Below are positions 46,097-54,779 of a DNA stretch of 64,000 nucleotides, piece by piece (the first letter of the stretch is position 1; each line of letters starts with the position of its first letter). The position numbers and the translations under genes were made by a program. A model generated the notes under the pieces. It was not told where the DNA came from. It saw only the letters and a list, made by a program, of their open reading frames with translations, and made no database searches. Origin of the DNA: Paracoccaceae bacterium (GTDB lineage: Bacteria > Pseudomonadota > Alphaproteobacteria > Rhodobacterales > Rhodobacteraceae); contig QWDA01000002.1 in NCBI GenBank assembly GCA_003605175.1, positions 489,643 to 553,642 on the forward strand. The letters run 5' to 3'.

Positions 46097-47074
46097 TTAC
46101 TTCTGCAGGGCTGCGAGGGCAGCTTCGCCGCCGACACTGGCGACATAGGCGTCGCGCACCGGGGCCACGGCCTCGGCGAAGGCGGCGATCTCCGCGTCGG
46201 AGAGGTCGATGACAACGTTGTCGCCGCTCGCGCGGGCCACCTCGAGCCCGGCGTCGGCGGTGGCGTTCCAGGCATCCTCGGCGCTTTGCGAGATGGCCCG
46301 GCCCGCTTCGGCGTCAACGGCGGCCTTGGCCTCGTCCGAGAGCTTGTCGTACGAGCCCTGGCCCATCACCGTGTAGAACACCAGCCGGCCGAGCGGCGCG
46401 CCGAGCGTGTAGCTGTTGGCGACCTCGTCGAGCTTGAAGTCGGAAAGCGTCGAGGCACCGGTGAACACACCGTCGATCAGGCCGGTCTGGAGCGCGTTGT
46501 ACACTTCGTTGATCGGCATCTGCACCGGCGTCGCGCCGAGCGCCTGGGCCACTTCGGCGGCGGTGGCGCCGGCGACGCGGATCTTCAGGCCGGCGAGATC
46601 GGCAGGCGTCCGGATCTCCTTGTCCTTCATGATCATGATGACCGGCTCGGAGGTCCAGAGCGCGATCGGTTTGGTGCCCGGGAACTCGCCGGCGATTTCG
46701 TCATAGGCATCCCACAGCGCGTCGTAGCCCGACTTGCCCTCGGGGATCGCGCCCGGCAGTTCGGCGATCATCGTCTTCCTGAACTGCGACGAGGTATAGC
46801 CCGGCAGGCCCCAGACAAGGTCGGCGGCGCCCTGCACGGCGCGCACGTACTGCTCGACCGGGCCGGCGCCCAGCTCGCCGCCGTGATAGCCGCGAACCGT
46901 CAGACTGCCGCCGGTGGCCGCCGACAGGTCGGCGTTCATCTTCTCGATGACCGAGGCGTTGATCGTGTGGAACGGCGGCGTGAAATTCGCGAATTTCAGC
47001 TCCTGCGCCGTGGCGGGCAGTGCCGCCACTCCGGCCGCGAGAACGGCGGCGGTCAGTGTCTTGATGAGTGTCAT
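46097..47074 (-). CDS. dctP: TRAP transporter substrate-binding protein (DctP), second system
   Basis: A 325-residue periplasmic receptor with a signal peptide (MTLIKTLTAAVLAAGVAALPATAQ). The ligand-binding motif region includes RTPADLAGLKIRVAGATAAEVAQ, typical of DctP, and NEVYNALQTGLIDGVFT. GGGAGG is upstream of the ATG. The organisation dctP-dctQ-dctM is the standard one, unlike the split operon at 6.4-10.6 kb. The ligand is unknown. Confidence 0.92.
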   Translation of the reverse strand: MTLIKTLTAAVLAAGVAALPATAQELKFANFTPPFHTINASVIEKMNADLSAATGGSLTVRGYHGGELGAGPVEQYVRAVQGAADLVWGLPGYTSSQFRKTMIAELPGAIPEGKSGYDALWDAYDEIAGEFPGTKPIALWTSEPVIMIMKDKEIRTPADLAGLKIRVAGATAAEVAQALGATPVQMPINEVYNALQTGLIDGVFTGASTLSDFKLDEVANSYTLGAPLGRLVFYTVMGQGSYDKLSDEAKAAVDAEAGRAISQSAEDAWNATADAGLEVARASGDNVVIDLSDAEIAAFAEAVAPVRDAYVASVGGEAALAALQK

Positions 47075-47401
47075 GTAGCCTCCCTGGTACCATTGGCACT
47101 TTTGCCGACCACGGGATCTCCACGCGATCCCGCGGCCTTTTCGGAAACCCGGCATCGTGCCCTTGCCGGGCTCCGCGTCCGGGGTCCGCGACAGACGCGT
47201 GACGAGCACACTGCCTTGCCGGGAACGCGGGCGCCATTTCAAAGCGCCGCTTTCGCGATAAATTCTCGCTAGAGCGGCCTCCTTCCCCAGCGCGGCGGGG
47301 GAAGGAGGCTTTGTCTTACAGACCATGCACTTGCGGGGCGACGTTGCCATCGCGTCCTGCAAGTGCCGCCGCCCGGACAGGCCGGGCGGCCCGACGGCGA
47401 C
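47075..47401. other. gap between the O-demethylase and dctP, with a strong hairpin
   Basis: A perfect 12-bp stem, GCCTCCTTCCCC (47277-47288) and GGGGAAGGAGGC (47298-47309), with a 9-nt loop lies between the O-demethylase stop and dctP. T-rich sequence follows only on the plus-strand side. The rest of the gap shows no coding frame and probably holds the dctP promoter. The hairpin may reduce read-through from the O-demethylase. Confidence 0.5.
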
Positions 47402-48808
47402 CTAGGCGGCCTTCGTCCGCCAGCTGTCGGCGGCGTAGCTTTCGCGCGCGAGGCTCGAATACGGTGTCGGCGAGACGCGCACCCGGATCTCGGCCTGGCG
47501 ATGCTTCTCGGTCGAGGTCTTCTGGGTGTCGTCCGGCTCGCCCCATTTCAGCGTCAGCACGTCGCCCACCTCGACCGACTGGTCCACGACGCCGAGCGAC
47601 AGCACGCAGCGTTCGTTGAAGCTGTAGCCGTTGAACATCGACATGCCGACCATGCGGTCGCCCTGCATGATCATGTCGGCAGAGGACGACGCGTAGTTCG
47701 GCTGCGGGAAGTCGATCCACTTGCAGGGCGTGCCCGGCTCGAAGGACGAGGCGATCACCTTGAGAACGTCCTCGGCGTTCCACTCGAAGGTGACCTTCTT
47801 GCGGTTCGTGGTGCTCTCCTTCATCTTCAGGAGCGCCTCCTTGCCGATGAAATCGTCCTTCTTCCAGCCGATGTAGAAGTCGTAGCCGAGCTCGAACGGG
47901 TTCACGTAGTAGTCTTCGATATTGTCCGAGACGAAGCTGCCTCCGATCGCGCCCGCGGCCTCGTACATCTCGGCGCCCAGCCAGTCGCGGTAGTCCTTCA
48001 TCATCCCGTCGCCGGTGTAGATCCCCGGCAGGGGCGAGGGAATCCAGCCCGATTCGAGCGTGTTCGTCGAATAGGCGCGACTGCCGCACTGGACGAGCCG
48101 GACACCCGCGTCGCGGGCCGCCTGCAAGATCGTCGAGTGGATGTAGCTCTTGTCCTCATAGGGCCCCCAGACCTCGAGGCCGGGCGCACCGGACATGCCG
48201 TGGCGCAGCGCCTGAACCTTCTTGGAGCCGATATTGATCCAGTCGACATGGAAGAACTTGATGTCCGGGATCGGCCCGCCGTTCATCTTCTCGAAGATCT
48301 TCGGCGCGTCGGGGCCCTGGATCTGGAAGCGGTAATGGGTGCGCAGCACGCGCTCGCCCTCGGGCCGCGAGGTGGAGCGGGGATCGTGCTTGATCCGGAC
48401 GTTCCACTTGCCCCAGGCGGCGCAGAACATCAGCCAGTTCGAGGTCGGCGCGCGGCCGACAAGGATGAACTTGTCCTCGCGCTCGCGGAAGATGATGTGG
48501 TCGCCGATGACGTGGCCGGCCGGGGTGACGGGCACGTAATGCTTGGCGCGGTTCAGGTCGAAGTTCGAGAAACTGTTGATGCCGTGATGGGCAAGGAACG
48601 CCTCGGCCTGCGGGCCTTCGACGATCAGTTCGTCCATGTGGTGCGACTGGTCGAACAGGACGGCGGTTTCGCGCCAGGCGACCTGCTCGTTGCGCCAGTT
48701 CTCGAATTCCGGCGTCACCACCGGGTAGACATACATCCCGATCTTCGAGTTGCGGAGCATCTCTACAGGGTTCTTGTGCTGCGCCATCACGTCGGAAAGG
48801 CTGGGCAT
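47402..48808 (-). CDS. tetrahydrofolate-dependent O-demethylase, LigM/DesA-like aminomethyltransferase family
   Basis: A 468-residue protein of the GcvT/aminomethyltransferase superfamily. Several segments resemble LigM-type vanillate/syringate O-demethylases: the N-terminal EMLRNSKIGMYVYPVVTPEF, ALRHGMSGAPGLEVWGPYE, RAYSTNTLESGWIPSPLPG, and AIGGSFVSDNIEDYYVNPFE. These enzymes transfer a methyl group from an aryl methyl ether to tetrahydrofolate. It lacks the N-terminal features of DMSP demethylase DmdA. The exact substrate cannot be read. The gene is 12 bp after a GntR/FCD regulator and upstream of a TRAP system, consistent with uptake and demethylation of a methoxylated acid. Confidence 0.8.
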   Translation of the reverse strand: MPSLSDVMAQHKNPVEMLRNSKIGMYVYPVVTPEFENWRNEQVAWRETAVLFDQSHHMDELIVEGPQAEAFLAHHGINSFSNFDLNRAKHYVPVTPAGHVIGDHIIFREREDKFILVGRAPTSNWLMFCAAWGKWNVRIKHDPRSTSRPEGERVLRTHYRFQIQGPDAPKIFEKMNGGPIPDIKFFHVDWINIGSKKVQALRHGMSGAPGLEVWGPYEDKSYIHSTILQAARDAGVRLVQCGSRAYSTNTLESGWIPSPLPGIYTGDGMMKDYRDWLGAEMYEAAGAIGGSFVSDNIEDYYVNPFELGYDFYIGWKKDDFIGKEALLKMKESTTNRKKVTFEWNAEDVLKVIASSFEPGTPCKWIDFPQPNYASSSADMIMQGDRMVGMSMFNGYSFNERCVLSLGVVDQSVEVGDVLTLKWGEPDDTQKTSTEKHRQAEIRVRVSPTPYSSLARESYAADSWRTKAA

Positions 48809-48820
48809 TGGGCGTTCCTC

Positions 48821-49555
48821 CTATTGCGTTTCTTGGGTTACGAGCGACAGGCCGGGCACGCAGCCGGCCAAGCTCGGTTCGGTCTTGGTCAGGTAGTCGA
48901 GATTGTCCCGCGCCTGGCGGGCATGTTCGCGGGCGAGCGCTTCGGCGCGGGCGCCTTCGCGGGCCCGGATCGCGCCGAGCATGCCACGGTGCTGCCGCTG
49001 GGCCTCGACGAGACGAAAGCGGAAATCGGGGATCAGCCCCTGTTCGCGCAGGAACGCGCTGGGCGAGGCGAGCGGAAGGCGGCTCACGCGTTCGACCTCA
49101 CGGCGCACGATGGCGCTGCCGGAGAATCTGGCGAGCAATTCGTGGAACCGGGCGTTGAGACGGACATAGGCATCGAAATCGAAGTCCCCTTCGAGAGCTT
49201 CGTCGATACCGTCCAGCACGGTTTCGGCTTCGGCGAGGAGCACGGGGTCGGCGCCGCGCTCGGCCGCCAGCCGGACGGCGGTGCCCTCGATCACGCCGCG
49301 CATCTCGATCGCGTCGTGGATATCCTCGAGCGCGAAACGCGCCACACGGCAGCCGCCGGTCTCGATCCGCTCGAGCAGGCCCTCGGCCACCAGCCGGTCC
49401 ATCGCCTGCCGGAGCGGCGTGCGTGACAGGCCGAGCCGTTCGGAGAGCGCAACCTCGGGCAGCCTTGTGTTCGCCTCGAACGCGCCGCCCATCACCAGGG
49501 AGCGCAGGCCGAGCACGGCCTTTTCTACCTGGCTGAGACGCGCCGTGTCGCTCAT
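48821..49555 (-). CDS. GntR family regulator with FCD domain (VanR-like subgroup)
   Basis: A 244-residue repressor. The N-terminal winged helix-turn-helix occupies about residues 10-70 (LPEVALSERLGLSRTPLRQAMDRLVAEGLLERIETGG). The C-terminal FCD domain (about 85-225) has the metal-binding histidine and aspartate positions in LNARFHELLARFSG. The regulator and O-demethylase are in one transcript, and two TGTATACA palindromes lie in its promoter region. The start was set at the ATG with GGAGG seven bases upstream. It probably responds to the substrate or product of the adjacent pathway. Confidence 0.9.
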   Translation of the reverse strand: MSDTARLSQVEKAVLGLRSLVMGGAFEANTRLPEVALSERLGLSRTPLRQAMDRLVAEGLLERIETGGCRVARFALEDIHDAIEMRGVIEGTAVRLAAERGADPVLLAEAETVLDGIDEALEGDFDFDAYVRLNARFHELLARFSGSAIVRREVERVSRLPLASPSAFLREQGLIPDFRFRLVEAQRQHRGMLGAIRAREGARAEALAREHARQARDNLDYLTKTEPSLAGCVPGLSLVTQETQ

Positions 49556-49601
49556 GGATCCTCCAAAGACCCGCGCCCGGATACGGCGCGATGTGGGGCG
49601 G

Positions 49602-49630
49602 ACGTTAGAATGTATACAGTTTGCCGTCAA
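49602..49630 (-). promoter_or_regulatory. predicted promoter of the gntR/O-demethylase operon with embedded operator
   Basis: On the minus strand TTGACG (49625-49630) and TAACGT (49602-49607) are 17 bp apart. The palindrome TGTATACA (49611-49618) lies inside the spacer, the classic place for GntR repression. Confidence 0.6.
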
Positions 49631-49662
49631 CATCGGATTTTTAGCCACATCAACCACATTAT

Positions 49663-49670
49663 TGTATACA
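49663..49670. promoter_or_regulatory. second predicted GntR operator, facing the DyP operon
   Basis: An identical TGTATACA, centred 52 bp from the first copy (five helical turns) and 86 bp before the start of the divergent operon. Same-face spacing suggests cooperative or looping repression of both directions. Confidence 0.55.
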
Positions 49671-49755
49671 TCTGGACGCGCAGGAAAACGCTATGGCGCG
49701 CGAGAAAGCCATGCTAGCCTTTCGCCAAGTCATTTGTTTTCAAGGCTATTCAGCG

Positions 49756-50442
49756 ATGTCGAATATTGCCGGCAAGGCCTATGCGATGAATGTCGTGACG
49801 CCGAGCAACCCCAGGATCACCTGGATCAACCGCCTGCTCTTCATGATCGCCCGCGGCCTGCCCGCGAATCTCGCGGGGCTACTGGGTCTGTCGCTGATCC
49901 ACTTCGCGCGCTGGGTGATCATCAAGCGCAAGGATTGGCCGGATCTGGGCCAGGGCAAGCAGAAGCTCCAGAACGACTACGTGCTGTTCTGCTCGAATTT
50001 CAACGGCACCTGGGACCAGTATATCGACGCCTTCTCGGACGGCATTCCGAAGGGGCTAGATCTGTTCTGGTACTCGGCCACGAAATACCCGCACTCGATC
50101 CCGATCACGCCCTTCAAGAACTACATCACCTACAACCAGGTCTTCACCGACTATTACTACAACGCCACCCCCGGCTCGGCGCAGCGCGACATCAAGAGCT
50201 GCACCAAGGTCTACGACGCCGTCCTCGCGCTCGAGACGGCGCATGCGACGCAGTCTCCCGAAGAGTTTGCCAAGACCTGGCGCGAGACGCTGAACGGGAT
50301 CCAGGCCGCGCTCGGCGATCCGGGCTTCGGCCCCGTGGCGAGCCTCGATACCGAGCGCGCCGACCAGAACCGCGAGGATTTCGTGCGAAGGGCGCAGGCC
50401 GGGTTCAACCGGGTCCGCGCGGGAGGCAAGCCCGATGCCTGA
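49756..50442 (+). CDS. DyP-operon protein 1, unknown (dimeric alpha/beta barrel-like)
   Basis: A 228-residue protein. The pattern LIHFARWVIIKRKDW, YVLFCSNFNGTWDQYIDAF, KNYITYNQVFTDYYYNATP recurs in a weaker form in the next gene product (LARMFVLDDVIYNGR, YFVFCAEID, DYYLAPP), so the two are likely distant paralogues with a ferredoxin-like or dimeric alpha/beta fold, the same fold class as DyP peroxidases. Residues about 17-45 are hydrophobic and could contact the membrane. The start was placed at ATG (MSNIAGKAY) with AAGG upstream; the earlier open frame has foreign-looking composition. The stop overlaps the next start by 8 bp. Confidence 0.75.
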   Translation: MSNIAGKAYAMNVVTPSNPRITWINRLLFMIARGLPANLAGLLGLSLIHFARWVIIKRKDWPDLGQGKQKLQNDYVLFCSNFNGTWDQYIDAFSDGIPKGLDLFWYSATKYPHSIPITPFKNYITYNQVFTDYYYNATPGSAQRDIKSCTKVYDAVLALETAHATQSPEEFAKTWRETLNGIQAALGDPGFGPVASLDTERADQNREDFVRRAQAGFNRVRAGGKPDA

Positions 50443-51433
50443 TTTCGATACCGGCCACATCTTCCTCACCACTTTGGCTCCCGTGAAGCGCGGCAGTGCC
50501 GAAGAGGGCGAAGGGATCTCGCACCGGCAGCGGCTGCGGATCGCGCTTTCCGAACTGCCCACCGCGATGCAGTCGCCCGCGACCCAGAAGACGGCAATGA
50601 ACAGCCCCTTCGCGCGCAACCGGCGGACGCATCTGGCACGGATGTTCGTCCTCGACGACGTGATCTACAACGGGCGGGTCGGTACCAACCCGGTGATCGC
50701 CACGCTCCGCGGCATCAACCCCGCTCAGCCGCAGCCGATCGACACGCTGAACGCGGCCTATTTCGTGTTCTGCGCCGAGATCGACGCGGTGGAGGAGGAC
50801 GGCGCCCCCCTGCCCTCCGAGCTCACGCCCGAGGCGCAGACGCGCGTGCGCCGTGCCTATGCCCGCGAGCTGTGGGAGACGATGGGGCCGGAACTGGAGG
50901 ATCTCTACACGAACTGCGAGGGGTTCGAGGGGGTGACGGACGCGCATGGCTTCGCCGACTATCTCGAGCGCTGCCATGTGGAAACGACGATGCCGTTCCA
51001 CGATTATTACCTCGCCCCGCCCGCCTTCAATCTCCTGTCGAAACAGGCGCTTCTGGCGGCAATGGGGATCCCGGCCCTGGTGACATTGCTCGCGCTTCTC
51101 GGCTGGCTCTTTGGATTCCATACCGGCTGGGCCTTCCTCATCGCGCTTGCGGTGACCGCGCTCGCGGTGTTCCTCTCGGCCCGATTCGCCCTAGCAAACG
51201 GTGCGAAGCCCCTGCCGCCCGCGCCGCACGATGCCCTGCCTTCGGTCCTGAAGGCGCTCTATGTGCAGCAGACATTCGCGGACTTCGCCGTCGACAGCCA
51301 GGGCGCCTCGACGGAAGACCTCCACAAGGGCTTCAGCGCCTATCTCGAGAAGCACAAACCGTCGAACCGCGCCGGGCCGACACAGGCGCCCGGCGTCATC
51401 TCGATCAAGGCCGATGGCGGGGTGACACCATGA
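50435..51433 (+). CDS. DyP-operon protein 2, unknown, with membrane hairpin
   Basis: A 332-residue protein. The N-terminal half shares the HLARMFVLDDVIYNG and YFVFC pattern with protein 1. A helical hairpin at about residues 205-250 (ALLAAMGIPALVTLLALLGWLFGF, AFLIALAVTALAVFLSARFAL) anchors it in the membrane. The C-terminal tail (PPAPHDALPSVLKALYVQQTFADF) is soluble. It overlaps protein 1 upstream by 8 bp and the peroxidase downstream by 4 bp. I cannot assign a function; a membrane platform or ligand delivery for the peroxidase is plausible. Confidence 0.75.
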   Translation: MPDFDTGHIFLTTLAPVKRGSAEEGEGISHRQRLRIALSELPTAMQSPATQKTAMNSPFARNRRTHLARMFVLDDVIYNGRVGTNPVIATLRGINPAQPQPIDTLNAAYFVFCAEIDAVEEDGAPLPSELTPEAQTRVRRAYARELWETMGPELEDLYTNCEGFEGVTDAHGFADYLERCHVETTMPFHDYYLAPPAFNLLSKQALLAAMGIPALVTLLALLGWLFGFHTGWAFLIALAVTALAVFLSARFALANGAKPLPPAPHDALPSVLKALYVQQTFADFAVDSQGASTEDLHKGFSAYLEKHKPSNRAGPTQAPGVISIKADGGVTP

Positions 51434-53076
51434 GCTACCGCCTCGAATTGCAGGACATCCAGGGCAATCTCGTCCGCGCCTATGGCCGCTATTCCTACCC
51501 GTTCGCGCGCTATTTCTTCCTCAACATCGCCGCCTTGGAGAAGGGCCGCGCCTTCGTGGGCGAGGTGGCGAAACGGGTGACCACCGCGACGCACTGGCCC
51601 GATAAGGCATCGCAGCCGCAATGCACGTTGAACGTGGGCTTCACCTTCTTCGGGCTCTACCGGCTGGGCCTGCCCATGCGAACCTTGCAGAGCATGCCCG
51701 AGGAATTCATCGCCGGGATGAAGGACCGTGCGTTCCTGCTGGGCGACCGCGACATGACACGCTCCGAGGCCGACGACAGGGATTGGGACAAGCACTGGGA
51801 TCCGATCTGGCAGGGCAACCGGCGCGGCGACGGGTTCGACGCCGACAATGTCCATATCTGGATCTCGATGAATGCCCAGCTCAAGGCCGAGGGCACCGCA
51901 GAGCCGGTGGACGCGCTCGAGGAGATGACGGTCTGGCTGCGCGGGCTCTGCGCGAGCTCGGAGGGGGGCGTGCGGATCCTCGCGACCAACGGGCGGAACG
52001 GCGACCAGGAGTATCACGCCGCCTCGGCGGTGTTCCGCGACCTTGGCGGGATGCTCCTGCCCACGCCGAACGAGCATTTCGGCTTTGCCGACGGGATCGG
52101 CGATCCGGTCTTCAAGGGCCAGTACCCGCCCGAGAAGGAAAAGATCGCGGTGATCGGCCGCGGCAAGCGGATGGGCAATGGCTGGGAGCCGATCGAGGCG
52201 GGCGAGTTCATCCTCGGCCATCCCGACGAGAGCCAGGAGGTGCCACCCACCGCCGTGCCCACCGAATTCATGACCAATGGCAGCTTCATGGCCTACCGGA
52301 AGCTGCACCAGAACGTGACGAGCTTCGCCGAAGTGGTGGGCGGCGAGGCCGAGCGCTACGCCGCGGTCATGGGGATCGAGAAACCCGAGGCCGAGGTCAC
52401 GCTGAAGGCCAAGATGTGCGGGCGCTGGCCCGACGGCATCCCGCTCGCGGTGGCGCCGACCCACGCGGAGTGGAAGGCCGAGCAGGAAAGGCTGGGGCTG
52501 AACGACCCCGACCCGGTGAAGGCGCTGACCGCGCAGATCGCCTATCTGCGCTCGCCCGCGGCCTCGGATTTCCGCTATGCCGACGACATGATGGGACTGC
52601 GCACGCCGGGCGGCGCGCATCTCAGGCGGGCCAATCCGCGCGACTATCTCGACCCATTGAACAAGCCCGATGGCGACAACCCGAACGCCACCACCGCGCT
52701 CAACAAGCGGCGGCGGATCCTCAGGCGCGGCCTGCCCTACGGACCGCCGCCGGGGACGCCGCTCAGCGACGAGTCCGAGCAGGGCGTGACCATGATGATC
52801 GTCGGCGCGAGCCTGTTCCGGCAGTTCGAATTCGTGCAGCAGCAATGGATCGAGTACGGGCTCGATTTCCACCAAGGCAACAACACCTGTCCGATGATCG
52901 GCGGCCATGAGCACCACAAGCGCTTCGCGATCCCGGGCGACGGGGCGAAGGGTTGCCCGGCCTATGTGATGAGCTCGCTGAAAACCTTCGTCGAATGCCG
53001 CGGCGGGGATTACTTCTTCGTGCCCTCGATGACGGGTTTGCGGATGATCGCCATGGGTATCGTCGATCCGACCTGA
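51430..53076 (+). CDS. Dyp-type peroxidase (long form)
   Basis: A 548-residue heme peroxidase. The GxxDG motif is in FGFADGIGDP, with D near residue 222. The proximal heme histidine is in GGAHLRRANPRD, H397. A conserved arginine lies in SLFRQFEFVQQQW near residue 460. The N-terminal segment LELQDIQGNLVRAYGRY is typical of long DyPs. There is no Tat or Sec signal, so the enzyme is cytoplasmic or membrane-associated via its partner. DyPs oxidise phenolics, dyes and lignin fragments with H2O2. The start overlaps the stop of the preceding gene (ATGA). Confidence 0.9.
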   Translation: MSYRLELQDIQGNLVRAYGRYSYPFARYFFLNIAALEKGRAFVGEVAKRVTTATHWPDKASQPQCTLNVGFTFFGLYRLGLPMRTLQSMPEEFIAGMKDRAFLLGDRDMTRSEADDRDWDKHWDPIWQGNRRGDGFDADNVHIWISMNAQLKAEGTAEPVDALEEMTVWLRGLCASSEGGVRILATNGRNGDQEYHAASAVFRDLGGMLLPTPNEHFGFADGIGDPVFKGQYPPEKEKIAVIGRGKRMGNGWEPIEAGEFILGHPDESQEVPPTAVPTEFMTNGSFMAYRKLHQNVTSFAEVVGGEAERYAAVMGIEKPEAEVTLKAKMCGRWPDGIPLAVAPTHAEWKAEQERLGLNDPDPVKALTAQIAYLRSPAASDFRYADDMMGLRTPGGAHLRRANPRDYLDPLNKPDGDNPNATTALNKRRRILRRGLPYGPPPGTPLSDESEQGVTMMIVGASLFRQFEFVQQQWIEYGLDFHQGNNTCPMIGGHEHHKRFAIPGDGAKGCPAYVMSSLKTFVECRGGDYFFVPSMTGLRMIAMGIVDPT

Positions 53077-53169
53077 AGCGCCGCGCGCCCCCGAAGGGGC
53101 AAAATTCTTGAAACAGGAATTCCGGGCGAAAGATCTCGGATTCTCCGCCTGCCCCTCGGGCAGGTGGCG

Positions 53170-53245
53170 TGGTGCCGGCTGAGGGGCTCGAACCCCCGAC
53201 CCACGGTTTACAAAACCGTTGCTCTACCAGCTGAGCTAAGCCGGC
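53170..53245 (-). tRNA. tRNA-Thr (anticodon TGT), CCA encoded
   Basis: On the minus strand the 76-nt sequence starts GCCGGCT and ends AGCCGGC-A-CCA, giving a 7-bp acceptor stem. The D-arm segment is TAGCTCAGCTGGTAGAG, the anticodon arm is ACGGT-TTTGTAA-ACCGT with TGT in the loop, and the T-arm contains GGTTCGAGCC. All cloverleaf arms fold without mismatch that I can see. It reads ACA codons, and other Thr codons by wobble. Confidence 0.97.
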
Positions 53246-53391
53246 ACGCGACCGCGCTGTAGCAGCCCCGGCCGGTCCGGGCAAGCGTGACACCGGCGCG
53301 ACAACGGCGAGCGACGCCGCCGGCGGCATGGCCCCGCCGGGCTATCGCCCTATATTGGGCCGAACAGGGGGAAACGGGGTCGCGGCCGCCC

Positions 53392-54252
53392 ATGCAGGTG
53401 GTGTTTCATATCGGGGCGCATTGCACCGACGGGGATCAACTCGTCCGCACGCTTCTGAAGAACCGCGGGCTTCTTGCCCGGCGGGGCGTCGCCGTGCCCG
53501 GGCCGGGGCGCTACCGCAAGGTGCTTTCCGGGGTGTTCGAGCGGCTGGACGGGGCGCCGGTGACGGCGGAAGCGGAAGAGGCGATCCTGGACGGGATTGT
53601 CGAGACCGATGCGGTCGAGCGGCTGATCCTCTCGGATGCGGATTTTCTCTGCCCGGCGGCGGAGGTGCTGGCGGGCGGCGAACTCTACGGCGCGGTCGCC
53701 CGGAGCGCGCGGCTCCGCCATGCCTTCCCGAGCAGCGAGATCGGATTCGCGGTCGGGTTGCGAAACCTCGCGAGCTTCCTGCCGGCGCTCTCGGAGGCGA
53801 CCGGGACGGGCCTCCCACCCCGGCTCGACCCGCGGGCGCTGAGCTGGGTCGGCGTGGTCGAGGGGCTCCGGGCGGCCAATTCCGACGCCGAGATCCTGGT
53901 CTGGTGCGACGAGGATACGCCGCTCCTCTGGCCGGAGATCCTGCGCGAGATCGCGGCGCTCGACCCGACCGACCGGCTCGAGGGCAGCCACGATGTCGCG
54001 CGGCGGCTCATGGGAGACGAAGCCAATGCGCGCTATGCGCGGTTCCTCGAGCGCCGGCCGCCCGCCGACGAGTATTCCCGGCGCCGGGCGCTGGCGGCGC
54101 ATCTGGCGAAATACGCGACCGACGAGGCGCTCGAACAGGAAATCGGGCTCGACGGCTGGACCGAGGAGCTCGTGGAAGAGCTGAGCGCGGCCTATGAGGA
54201 GGATCTCGAGGAGATCGCGACGATCCCGGGCGTGACGGTGCTCACCGCATAG
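53392..54252 (+). CDS. hypothetical protein with a sulfotransferase-like N-terminus
   Basis: A 286-residue soluble protein. The beginning QVVFHIGAHCTDGDQLVRTL resembles the first strand and PAPS loop of bacterial sulfotransferase-like proteins (usually HIGxxKTGTTxLQ), but the Lys and Thr residues of the loop are missing, so the nucleotide site is probably lost. The middle carries ILSDADFLCPAAEVL and FAVGLRNLASFLPAL, and the C-terminus is strongly acidic. Function unknown. The 3' end overlaps the convergent RatA-like gene by 11 bp. Confidence 0.7.
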   Translation: MQVVFHIGAHCTDGDQLVRTLLKNRGLLARRGVAVPGPGRYRKVLSGVFERLDGAPVTAEAEEAILDGIVETDAVERLILSDADFLCPAAEVLAGGELYGAVARSARLRHAFPSSEIGFAVGLRNLASFLPALSEATGTGLPPRLDPRALSWVGVVEGLRAANSDAEILVWCDEDTPLLWPEILREIAALDPTDRLEGSHDVARRLMGDEANARYARFLERRPPADEYSRRRALAAHLAKYATDEALEQEIGLDGWTEELVEELSAAYEEDLEEIATIPGVTVLTA

Positions 54253-54709
54253 GGCTGGCGCCCGGTGAGCCGTAGAGCTCCGCCGCGCGGCGTTCGAAGG
54301 CGCGGACGATGCGCTGCATCGCGTCATTGAACACAACGCCGATCACCGATTGCAGGATCGCGTTGCGGAATTCGAAATCGACGTGGAAATCCACCTCGCA
54401 GCCGCCCTCGGCCTCGCGCACTTCCCAGCGCGATTCCATGTGGCGGAACGGCCCGTCGAGATAGGCGGTCTCGATCCGCCGCGCGCCGGGCCAGAGCACC
54501 ACGCGGCTGCCGAAGCGTTCGCGGAACACCTTGAAGGAGATCACCAGATCCGCCTCCATCACCGTATGGTCGCCCTTGTCCGTCACCTCGCGGATCCGCG
54601 CGGCGGCACACCAGGGCAGGAATTCAGGATAGCGCGCCACGTCGGCCACAAGCGCATAGATCTGGTCGGCGCTGTAGGGCAGCCTGCGGGTCTCGGAATG
54701 GGTGGGCAT
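54242..54709 (-). CDS. RatA/COQ10-like START domain protein
   Basis: A 155-residue protein of the polyketide cyclase/COQ10 family. It starts PTHSETRRLPYSADQIYALVADVARYPEFLPWC, which is the family start, and has DLVISFKVFRERFGSRVVLWP and the end VVFNDAMQRIVRAFERRA. Members bind quinone or act in ribosome association (RatA). The start was set at the ATG with GGGAG upstream. It is likely housekeeping and convergent with the preceding gene. Confidence 0.9.
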   Translation of the reverse strand: MPTHSETRRLPYSADQIYALVADVARYPEFLPWCAAARIREVTDKGDHTVMEADLVISFKVFRERFGSRVVLWPGARRIETAYLDGPFRHMESRWEVREAEGGCEVDFHVDFEFRNAILQSVIGVVFNDAMQRIVRAFERRAAELYGSPGASPMR

Positions 54710-54779
54710 CGCTCTCCCGTCGGGTTGTCGCGGGCTTTGGATTTCGTAAGCTGGCGGGGAAATCAAGGGGGTGCCGGGC

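Noticed and set aside
47402..48808. DMSP demethylase DmdA as identity of the aminomethyltransferase-family protein
   Set aside because: Sequence blocks resemble LigM/DesA O-demethylases instead, and the neighbours (FCD regulator, TRAP) fit aromatic acids.
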